Assembly (NCBI GenBank): GCA_002375695.1
Contig: DFMO01000010.1
Location: forward strand, 1 to 5,847
Reading direction: 5' to 3'
DNA length: 5,847 nucleotides
Source: Flavobacteriaceae bacterium UBA3591
GTDB taxonomy: Bacteria; Bacteroidota; Bacteroidia; Flavobacteriales; Flavobacteriaceae
Below are positions 1 to 5,847 of this stretch, piece after piece. Both the position numbers and the translations under genes were made by a program. Numbering within the stretch: position 1 is the first letter of the stretch; every line of letters begins with the position of its first letter. The notes beneath the pieces are model-generated. The model did not search any database. It saw nothing but the letters and a program-made list of their open reading frames with translations, and was not told where the DNA came from.

Positions 1-39
1 GCAAATGGTGAGATAACCAAGCGTTTAATTAAAAAATAG
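1..39 (+). CDS. possible C-terminal end of an upstream gene (partial)
   Basis: Frame 1 is open from the first base and ends at TAG 37-39, giving the tail ANGEITKRLIKK. The other two forward frames stop at 14-16 and 7-9. A basic tail ending 24 bases before a strong forward terminator is what the end of a transcribed gene would look like. Twelve codons are far too few to name a family, and the open frame could be chance. The family is not recognised. Confidence 0.35.
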   Translation, partial: ANGEITKRLIKK

Positions 40-63
40 GTTTTTATTAATCTTTTAACCATT

Positions 64-101
64 AACCTCCTTGCAAAGACAGCAAGGAGGTTTTTTGTTT
101 T
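64..101 (+). terminator. rho-independent terminator of the upstream gene
   Basis: An 11-bp perfect stem (AACCTCCTTGC at 64-74 pairs with GCAAGGAGGTT at 82-92) encloses a 7-base loop (75-81). It is followed by a T-rich tail, TTTTGTTTT (93-101). The T-run lies only on the plus-strand side, so it should stop rightward transcription from the gene to the left. It also means that the VanZ-like gene downstream needs its own promoter. Confidence 0.9.
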
Positions 102-353
102 AAAGTAATCTATAAACTTTTTAATTTACATATCTAGGTTCTACTCAAAACAGCTATAAAGTTATATTTGGCATAATAGCTATAAAACGTTTTAAAGTTC
201 CCACAAGCGCCTTAATATTTCAACCTAATAAGTCTTTTTTAAAACTTATGGATATACTTTCGTACATTTATAAGTGTGCGAATACAATTCGATATGCTAC
301 AATTATTACAGTGAAATATCACTTAGCACCCTTAGTATAGCCAAATTTTATTG
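102..353. other. AT-rich intergenic region upstream of the VanZ-like gene
   Basis: No coding region is supported in these roughly 250 bases. AGCTATAAA occurs twice (152-160 and 178-186). One good match to the Bacteroidota -7 element is present at 163-170. No Shine-Dalgarno sequence precedes ATG 354, which is common in Flavobacteriia. There is no recognisable riboswitch or RNA gene. Confidence 0.5.
163..170 (+). promoter_or_regulatory. candidate Bacteroidota -7 promoter element
   Basis: TATATTTG matches the Bacteroidota sigma factor -7 consensus TAnnTTTG at every fixed position. The expected TTG near -33 is only approximated by TTC at 139-141, 21 bases upstream. If used, it would drive the VanZ-like gene with a leader of about 175-180 bases. 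A weaker match, TACTTTCG (255-262), is closer to the gene but has one mismatch and no upstream TTG. An eight-base match in AT-rich DNA can occur by chance. Confidence 0.3.
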
Positions 354-917
354 ATGAAAGCCAAAATAAAATTTACATCAAATAAAGAGCGTCGGCTTTG
401 GACTTGGGCGGCCGCAGTGTTAATTGCTATTTATGCAACGCTATTTTTTGGCGGCCAGCTTATAGATTTTATGGTTCGGCAAAGAGTTTTGGAACAGAGT
501 ATTTTTTACCTTTTTCTACTATTAATGCTTACTTTTATAATTAGTGGTTTAGCAAATTTAAGTCGGCATTTGGGTTTTTGGGTTTACGTAGGTGTAGGCG
601 TTGTTTACACAATGACACTACTTCGCATGGACCTTTCTATTGCCGAACGCTCACATATAATTGAATACGGCCTACTCGCCTTATTAATTTACGAAGCTTT
701 AGTTGAAAGAAGGCGTAACGGTAACAATGTTCAATTTCCCAAAATATTAGCTGTATTAATTGCTGGTAGTATTGGTGTGGTAGACGAATGTATTCAATAT
801 TTTATACCCTACCGTGTGTTCGATCTAGTAGACATTGGTTTTAATTTTTTAGCTTCAGTATTGGGGGTGTTTGTTAGTTTTGTGGTTAGTTGGCTGTATC
901 TTCTTTATAAACAATAA
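354..917 (+). CDS. VanZ-like family integral membrane protein
   Basis: This is a complete 187-residue protein typical of small VanZ-like proteins. It has about six hydrophobic segments, near residues 15-33, 49-67, 73-90, 103-116, 131-143 and 161-185. The family signature is clear: ERSHIIEYG at 98-106, then D144-E145, Q148, P152, R154, D157, D160 and N164 (pattern DExxQxxxPxRxxDxxDxxxN). VanZ was named for a teicoplanin resistance gene of enterococcal vanA clusters, but most family members are uncharacterised, so no resistance role is implied here. It should sit in the inner membrane. TTG at 351 is also in frame, but ATG 354 is the better start. The basic N-terminus (MKAKIK) precedes the first membrane segment. 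The gene stands alone: a terminator lies upstream and a CRISPR array edge lies about 240 bases downstream. I see no functional link to the array. Confidence 0.9.
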   Translation: MKAKIKFTSNKERRLWTWAAAVLIAIYATLFFGGQLIDFMVRQRVLEQSIFYLFLLLMLTFIISGLANLSRHLGFWVYVGVGVVYTMTLLRMDLSIAERSHIIEYGLLALLIYEALVERRRNGNNVQFPKILAVLIAGSIGVVDECIQYFIPYRVFDLVDIGFNFLASVLGVFVSFVVSWLYLLYKQ

Positions 918-1106
918 AATTTTTTTCTCAATTAAAAACTTCCTTACTTCTAATTATAAGATTACATCGCTCAATCTAAGTGATTGTTGTGTATGCAACT
1001 CCTTATCTTATTTTGGATAGTTGAGTCGCTGAAGCTACTACATCGGATTCAGAAATGCTCGTCATTTACCAATACCCAAAATACTATTTGCGAGAACGAA
1101 TAAACT
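918..1106. other. non-coding region between the VanZ-like gene and the array, with possible repeat debris
   Basis: No gene is visible, and there is no GC-rich terminator for the VanZ-like gene, only an AT-only T/A inverted pair around 921-938. Bases 986-1029 look like a decayed CRISPR repeat. GTTGTG is at 986-991, TATTTT at 1009-1014, and AGTTGA at 1019-1024 follows after a 4-base insertion relative to the repeat. AATCTAAGTGATTGTT (973-988) resembles AATTTAAGTGACTGTT at 1108-1123 (14 of 16). These matches are suggestive only. On the minus strand, 986-1001 could alternatively be read as a weak tracrRNA anti-repeat, but pairing stops after about ten base pairs. Confidence 0.35.
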
Positions 1107-1129
1107 TAATTTAAGTGACTGTTCACTAT
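1107..1129 (+). repeat. decayed 3' half of a CRISPR repeat (repeat 0)
   Basis: Aligned without gaps to the array repeat, positions 24-43 match at 16 of 20 bases here. The core GTGACTGTTCAC corresponds to TTGACTATTCAC. The implied repeat end at 1129 lies exactly 30 bases before the start of repeat 1 at 1160, the usual spacer length of this array. That spacing is the best argument that this is a fossil repeat. The 5' half (1084-1106) has lost nearly all resemblance. Confidence 0.45.
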
Positions 1130-1159
1130 AATGTCAGGTCGAGCGCAGTCGAGACCTCT
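1130..1159. repeat. interspersed hairpin element occupying a spacer-sized slot
   Basis: The segment contains AGGTCGAGCGCAGTCGAGAC and neighbours. It folds as AGGTCGA (1136-1142), a GCGCAG loop, then TCG-AG-ACCT (1149-1157), a hairpin with a two-base bulge. From memory, close variants (TCGAGCGCAGTCGAGA) are very abundant between genes of marine Flavobacteriaceae, and a genome search would confirm this. It is exactly 30 bases between fossil repeat 0 and repeat 1. It could be an insertion of the element or a spacer captured from a genomic copy. Confidence 0.6.
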
Positions 1160-1219
1160 CTAGTGAATTGCTTTCAGTCCCGATAGCTATCGGGAGTATT
1201 TTAGTTGACTATTCACAGG
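1160..1219 (+). repeat. degenerate terminal CRISPR repeat 1, interrupted by a palindrome
   Basis: This 60-base unit matches the repeat at positions 1-18 (with CTAG instead of GTTG at the start) and perfectly at positions 23-46 (1196-1219). The four bases AATT between them are replaced by 18 bases (1178-1195). At the three positions that distinguish repeat types it has the majority form (T32, C36, T37). The substitution destroys the TTG and changes the spacing of the candidate in-repeat promoter. It also alters the region next to the tracrRNA-pairing segment, so crRNA production from this unit is probably impaired. Confidence 0.9.
1178..1195. repeat. 18-bp perfect palindrome inside CRISPR repeat 1
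   Basis: TCCCGATAGCTATCGGGA equals its own reverse complement over all 18 bases. From memory, this palindrome is one of the commonest intergenic elements in marine Flavobacteriia, often close to the TCGAGCGCAGTCGAGA hairpin, which here lies about 20 bases upstream. As RNA it forms a cruciform-like hairpin without a real loop. It replaces AATT of the repeat rather than duplicating flanking bases, so no target-site duplication is visible. Confidence 0.85.
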
Positions 1220-1249
1220 CGATGGTAGTTCAGTCACTTTTGAAAGTGG

Positions 1250-1903
1250 GTTGTGAATTGCTTTCAGAATTGTATTTTAGATGATCATTCACAGGGCAGC
1301 TTATTCAGCAACGGACGCGTACACAGTTGTGAATTGCTTTCAGAATTGTATTTTAGATGATCATTCACAGGTTTATCATTCGTTTATCATTGTAATATTC
1401 TGTTGTGAATTGCTTTCAGAATTGTATTTTAGATGATCATTCACAGGTATCATTATCTAAACGAATGTAGAAATCACGTTGTGAATTGCTTTCAGAATTG
1501 TATTTTAGATGATCATTCACAGGGTTTTTATCGAAATATCAAGCAACTATTTTGTTGTGAATTGCTTTCAGAATTGTATTTTAGATGATCATTCACAGGT
1601 ATGTTTTCCGTGTCCTTGTATATTTACTTGTTGTGAATTGCTTTCAGAATTGTATTTTAGATGATCATTCACAGGTTAGCCCAATCATCTAAAAAATCAG
1701 TTTCGGTTGTGAATTGCTTTCAGAATTGTATTTTAGATGATCATTCACAGGATTAATTTATAAACGCTGGCGGCAACAGCAGTTGTGAATTGCTTTCAGA
1801 ATTGTATTTTAGATGATCATTCACAGGCATTACTGGCATAAAGGTAAGAATTTCTCAGTTGTGAATTGCTTTCAGAATTGTATTTTAGATGATCATTCAC
1901 AGG
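1250..1903 (+). repeat. block of nine variant CRISPR repeats (repeats 2-10)
   Basis: Nine consecutive repeats (starting at 1250, 1326, 1402, 1478, 1554, 1630, 1706, 1782 and 1858) share three linked substitutions against the majority: T32A, C36T and T37C. Their 3' part therefore reads GATGATCATTCACAGG. The outer inverted pair and the first 31 bases are unchanged. All eight spacers inside the block are 30 nt. The switch to the majority repeat occurs across the first 29-nt spacer (1904-1932). Confidence 0.95.
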
Positions 1904-1933
1904 TGCTTCAAAATCAATACGGACACACAATTG

Positions 1934-1963
1934 TTGTGAATTGCTTTCAGAATTGTATTTTAG
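1934..1963 (+). promoter_or_regulatory. candidate in-repeat crRNA promoter (representative copy in repeat 11)
   Basis: Repeat positions 2-4 are TTG and positions 24-31 are TATTTTAG, separated by 19 bases. The Bacteroidota promoter consensus is TTTG or TTG, 19-20 bases, then TAnnTTTG, so only one fixed base differs. Transcription would start near repeat position 35 and run rightward into the next spacer. The same elements are in every repeat from 2 to 62, including the variant block, but not in repeat 1. This is inferred by analogy with Neisseria type II-C repeats, which carry a promoter each. Confidence 0.4.
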
Positions 1964-3800
1964 TTGACTATTCACAGGCTTAATTGAAGCATTTGGGTCT
2001 ACGTATGCGTTGTGAATTGCTTTCAGAATTGTATTTTAGTTGACTATTCACAGGTACAGCAAATAGTGTTTCTAATAACGTTACGTTGTGAATTGCTTTC
2101 AGAATTGTATTTTAGTTGACTATTCACAGGCGATGTGTTTGGACATTACACAGAATGTCGTTGTGAATTGCTTTCAGAATTGTATTTTAGTTGACTATTC
2201 ACAGGTTTTAAAAATAATACAATGGATATGCAAAGGTTGTGAATTGCTTTCAGAATTGTATTTTAGTTGACTATTCACAGGAAGACAGCCAAACTGAGTG
2301 AATTGCTAAATGTTGTGAATTGCTTTCAGAATTGTATTTTAGTTGACTATTCACAGGGGCGTTAGAATATTTAAATAAACGTATTAAGTTGTGAATTGCT
2401 TTCAGAATTGTATTTTAGTTGACTATTCACAGGAGCCGCCCGAGAAGCCAACATTCTAACCTCGTTGTGAATTGCTTTCAGAATTGTATTTTAGTTGACT
2501 ATTCACAGGCCGCTTCGCAAAGTTCTAAGTACAATCCTGGTTGTGAATTGCTTTCAGAATTGTATTTTAGTTGACTATTCACAGGTTGTATTCAGATTGC
2601 TCTCTTACCCAATCCGTTGTGAATTGCTTTCAGAATTGTATTTTAGTTGACTATTCACAGGTCTACACGCTGATTTAAACAAGTTTAAATAGTTGTGAAT
2701 TGCTTTCAGAATTGTATTTTAGTTGACTATTCACAGGCAAATGGATTTCAACCAACAAGTAAAACATGTTGTGAATTGCTTTCAGAATTGTATTTTAGTT
2801 GACTATTCACAGGTCGTCGAATGTTTTTATTATCTGTTTGCGTGTTGTGAATTGCTTTCAGAATTGTATTTTAGTTGACTATTCACAGGTGAAGCAGATA
2901 AACATTATTTTCTCCCTCAGTTGTGAATTGCTTTCAGAATTGTATTTTAGTTGACTATTCACAGGTATTTTCTTCAATTAAATTAAGTTCTTCTGTTGTG
3001 AATTGCTTTCAGAATTGTATTTTAGTTGACTATTCACAGGACTTCAAATCCTTTGTCATAACCATTTCCGGTTGTGAATTGCTTTCAGAATTGTATTTTA
3101 GTTGACTATTCACAGGACGTGAAAGGAAATTTTCTTTGAAATTCCAGTTGTGAATTGCTTTCAGAATTGTATTTTAGTTGACTATTCACAGGAAATTTGG
3201 CCGTGCCTCCCGCACAGCTGCTGTTGTGAATTGCTTTCAGAATTGTATTTTAGTTGACTATTCACAGGTAATTTTTGCATTCATGTTAATTAGTATTTGT
3301 TGTGAATTGCTTTCAGAATTGTATTTTAGTTGACTATTCACAGGAGAACTAAATGGTTTTACTTGACCATTAAAGTTGTGAATTGCTTTCAGAATTGTAT
3401 TTTAGTTGACTATTCACAGGTTAGTATTATATAATGGTTTATCAAGTGGTGTTGTGAATTGCTTTCAGAATTGTATTTTAGTTGACTATTCACAGGAATT
3501 GGAACAAAATTCAGAGTTTCCATATTGTTGTGAATTGCTTTCAGAATTGTATTTTAGTTGACTATTCACAGGTTTTTGCCATAACAGACGAAAATACGTA
3601 GCGTTGTGAATTGCTTTCAGAATTGTATTTTAGTTGACTATTCACAGGTTTAGGTGCTTAAGTCCTTGCGTTTGTCGAGTTGTGAATTGCTTTCAGAATT
3701 GTATTTTAGTTGACTATTCACAGGAAAAGGTAGTGCCAATATCTACGTAGGCCAGTTGTGAATTGCTTTCAGAATTGTATTTTAGTTGACTATTCACAGG

Positions 3801-3830
3801 AAGAATTGTATTTTTTAGAACAATTAGTTT
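3801..3830 (+). other. spacer 35, resembling part of the CRISPR repeat
   Basis: Bases 3802-3814 (AGAATTGTATTTT) equal repeat positions 17-29, and the following AG reappears after two extra T residues. The rest of the spacer is unrelated. No other spacer has as long an identity with the repeat. Spacers 15 and 49 have 10-base identities. Confidence 0.7.
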
Positions 3831-4110
3831 GTTGTGAATTGCTTTCAGAATTGTATTTTAGTTGACTATTCACAGGTTGTTTGCGGTCGTCCGTTGGTTT
3901 CAATCCGTTGTGAATTGCTTTCAGAATTGTATTTTAGTTGACTATTCACAGGGTAAAATCCCAACAAGAACAGCAATACGAAGTTGTGAATTGCTTTCAG
4001 AATTGTATTTTAGTTGACTATTCACAGGATTATTGATTAATTATTCTTTTTTAGTTTCGTTGTGAATTGCTTTCAGAATTGTATTTTAGTTGACTATTCA
4101 CAGGTCTATG

Positions 4111-4128
4111 GGGATGAAGCTTCATCCC
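4111..4128. repeat. 18-bp perfect palindrome inside spacer 39
   Basis: GGGATGAAGCTTCATCCC is a perfect inverted repeat and fills 18 of the 30 bases of spacer 4105-4134. The crRNA carrying it could fold on itself within the guide. The source may be a terminator or a palindromic element in the invader. Confidence 0.85.
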
Positions 4129-5847
4129 TTCACAGTTGTGAATTGCTTTCAGAATTGTATTTTAGTTGACTATTCACAGGAAAAAAATATTTGGCTATGG
4201 CAACTAAACAGTTGTGAATTGCTTTCAGAATTGTATTTTAGTTGACTATTCACAGGTTTAGATGCTTTAGTGTACCCAAACATTCGTTGTGAATTGCTTT
4301 CAGAATTGTATTTTAGTTGACTATTCACAGGTTTTTATCGTTCTTTAAGTACTACCGATACGTTGTGAATTGCTTTCAGAATTGTATTTTAGTTGACTAT
4401 TCACAGGAAAAGATTTAATAGAGCCAGCTTCAACTGGGTTGTGAATTGCTTTCAGAATTGTATTTTAGTTGACTATTCACAGGCTTTCCAATCCAATAAG
4501 AGAATCTTGTTTGGTTGTGAATTGCTTTCAGAATTGTATTTTAGTTGACTATTCACAGGGACGGCTCAAAAATGCCGTTGAGTGTTCAGGTTGTGAATTG
4601 CTTTCAGAATTGTATTTTAGTTGACTATTCACAGGAGCAAATAGCAACTTTTACGAATACCTATAGTTGTGAATTGCTTTCAGAATTGTATTTTAGTTGA
4701 CTATTCACAGGACTTATACTTTAGGAACGATTGTGGCTGGCGTTGTGAATTGCTTTCAGAATTGTATTTTAGTTGACTATTCACAGGGTGGACACGATTT
4801 TGTAGATGTATCGCTTTGTTGTGAATTGCTTTCAGAATTGTATTTTAGTTGACTATTCACAGGAAATTTGATTGCTTTCATATCCTAGTTGTGTTGTGAA
4901 TTGCTTTCAGAATTGTATTTTAGTTGACTATTCACAGGTGAAAGCGTATTAACAGTTGAAACACCTAAGTTGTGAATTGCTTTCAGAATTGTATTTTAGT
5001 TGACTATTCACAGGAATTGTTACTACAATCTTCTATTGATGTAGTTGTGAATTGCTTTCAGAATTGTATTTTAGTTGACTATTCACAGGGGATATGTTAT
5101 TCCTTGGAATGAGCTTTCTGTTGTGAATTGCTTTCAGAATTGTATTTTAGTTGACTATTCACAGGGCTCTCAAAAATGGTTAAATCGTCTGCGTGTTGTG
5201 AATTGCTTTCAGAATTGTATTTTAGTTGACTATTCACAGGCAGTTCATTGTCCGAAGAATTAACTGGCTGTTGTGAATTGCTTTCAGAATTGTATTTTAG
5301 TTGACTATTCACAGGTAACTGAAGTATTTGAAGTAACACACATACGTTGTGAATTGCTTTCAGAATTGTATTTTAGTTGACTATTCACAGGCTGAAAATA
5401 AATTTTAAACCCACCCAAACCGTTGTGAATTGCTTTCAGAATTGTATTTTAGTTGACTATTCACAGGGCCAACGGTTAATTTTCCTGAAGTAAGTTGTTG
5501 TGAATTGCTTTCAGAATTGTATTTTAGTTGACTATTCACAGGTCAACTACCTCTTGGTTATCGGGGGCGTGCGTTGTGAATTGCTTTCAGAATTGTATTT
5601 TAGTTGACTATTCACAGGAGAATTTCGCAATCTTGAAAAGAACATTGCAGTTGTGAATTGCTTTCAGAATTGTATTTTAGTTGACTATTCACAGGTGGAA
5701 ACGCCCCCAATGTATGGCACTCATCGTTGTGAATTGCTTTCAGAATTGTATTTTAGTTGACTATTCACAGGCGCCATCTTCATTTTCTATGCTCGGCACT
5801 AGTTGTGAATTGCTTTCAGAATTGTATTTTAGTTGACTATTCACAGG

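Larger units (their letters stand above)
1160..5847 (+). CRISPR. CRISPR array, probably type II-C; 62 repeats and 61 spacers, continuing past the window
   Basis: A 46-nt repeat beginning GTTGTGAATTGCTTTCAG and ending TTGACTATTCACAGG recurs every 75-77 bases. Spacers are all different: 51 of 30 nt, nine of 29 nt (starting at 1904, 2131, 2966, 4257, 4864, 5015, 5166, 5241 and 5468) and one of 31 nt (5619-5649). The repeat ends form a 7-bp inverted pair (TGTGAAT at 3-9, ATTCACA at 38-44). A repeat this long, starting GTTGTG-A-TTGCTTTC, resembles those I know from Bacteroidota Cas9 loci. There the repeat 5' end stays on the crRNA and pairs with tracrRNA, so crRNAs should be read from the plus strand. 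No cas9, cas1, cas2 or tracrRNA is in the window, so the subtype is inferred from the repeat only. Repeat decay is confined to the left end, marking it as the old end. The leader and cas genes are probably to the right. Confidence 0.97.
1933..5847 (+). repeat. main block of 52 majority-type CRISPR repeats (repeats 11-62)
   Basis: Read by eye, all 52 repeats from 1933 to the window edge have the same 46-nt sequence with GTTGACTATTCACAGG at the 3' end. The last one (5802-5847) is complete. Such uniformity over 3.9 kb points to copying from one leader-proximal template and little subsequent decay. The array probably continues beyond the window, so the spacer count is a minimum. Confidence 0.95.

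Noticed and set aside
228..249. Inverted repeat ATAAGT...ACTTAT with a T-run inside
   Set aside because: It is AT-only with a bulge, and no T-tail follows the stem, so it is not a convincing terminator or operator.
351..353. TTG as the start codon of the VanZ-like gene
   Set aside because: ATG follows immediately in frame. One extra residue adds nothing and there is no ribosome binding site favouring TTG.
921..938. T-run and A-run after the VanZ-like gene as a terminator
   Set aside because: The stem would be five A-T pairs without any GC, too weak to call.
918..1001. tracrRNA on the minus strand
   Set aside because: Pairing with the repeat 5' end covers only about ten base pairs with mismatches, and no nexus hairpin or GC-rich terminator follows.
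1372..1393. Direct repeat TTTATCATT twice within spacer 3
   Set aside because: It is a short AT-rich duplication inside one spacer, probably a feature of the protospacer.
2088..2270. Open frame on the plus strand with a repeated MNCFQNCILVDYSQ-like motif
   Set aside because: It is only translated CRISPR repeat. The frame stays open because a 29-nt spacer gives a 75-base period.
2923..3105. Second open frame of the same kind on the plus strand
   Set aside because: Same cause: repeats at 2920, 2995 and 3071 joined by a 29-nt spacer.
5075..5339. Overlapping open frames on both strands near the right end
   Set aside because: Several 29-nt spacers in this stretch keep the repeat in one frame. 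The peptides are repeat translations with spacer filler and have no start signals.

Overview
The window looks like an AT-rich chromosome segment from a member of Bacteroidota, most likely a marine or environmental flavobacterium. Three things suggest this. The 46-nt CRISPR repeat resembles the long repeats of Bacteroidota type II-C (Cas9) loci. There is a VanZ-like membrane protein gene of the flavobacterial kind. Two short hairpin elements of a type I remember as scattered through flavobacterial genomes lie at the array edge. The taxon call rests on pattern recognition, not on a search.

Layout. Bases 1-39 may hold the last codons of an upstream gene, followed by a strong rho-independent terminator (64-101). 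An intergenic stretch of about 250 bases leads to one complete gene, a 187-residue VanZ-like integral membrane protein (354-917). Bases 918-1159 hold no gene. They contain repeat-like debris and a 30-nt hairpin element. From 1160 to the last base the window is a single CRISPR array with 62 repeats and 61 spacers, cut by the window edge exactly at the end of a repeat. No cas gene and no convincing tracrRNA lie in the window. If the array has its own cas genes next to it, they should lie to the right.

The array has internal structure. Repeat 1 is broken: four central bases (AATT) are replaced by an 18-bp perfect palindrome, and its first bases have diverged. Repeats 2-10 carry three linked substitutions (T32A, C36T, T37C). 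Repeats 11-62 (52 copies) read as identical and share the sequence of repeat 1 at those three positions, giving an A-B-A mosaic that simple polarised growth does not explain. Spacers are 30 nt except nine of 29 nt and one of 31 nt, six of these ten among the last thirteen spacers. The repeat contains TTG-N19-TATTTTAG, close to the Bacteroidota promoter consensus, so each repeat may carry its own crRNA promoter, as known for Neisseria type II-C arrays.

The system itself is a known class (probably type II-C CRISPR-Cas). The parts worth a second look are the remodelled left end, the mosaic of repeat types, the candidate in-repeat promoter and a few odd spacers. VanZ and the array show no evident functional link.
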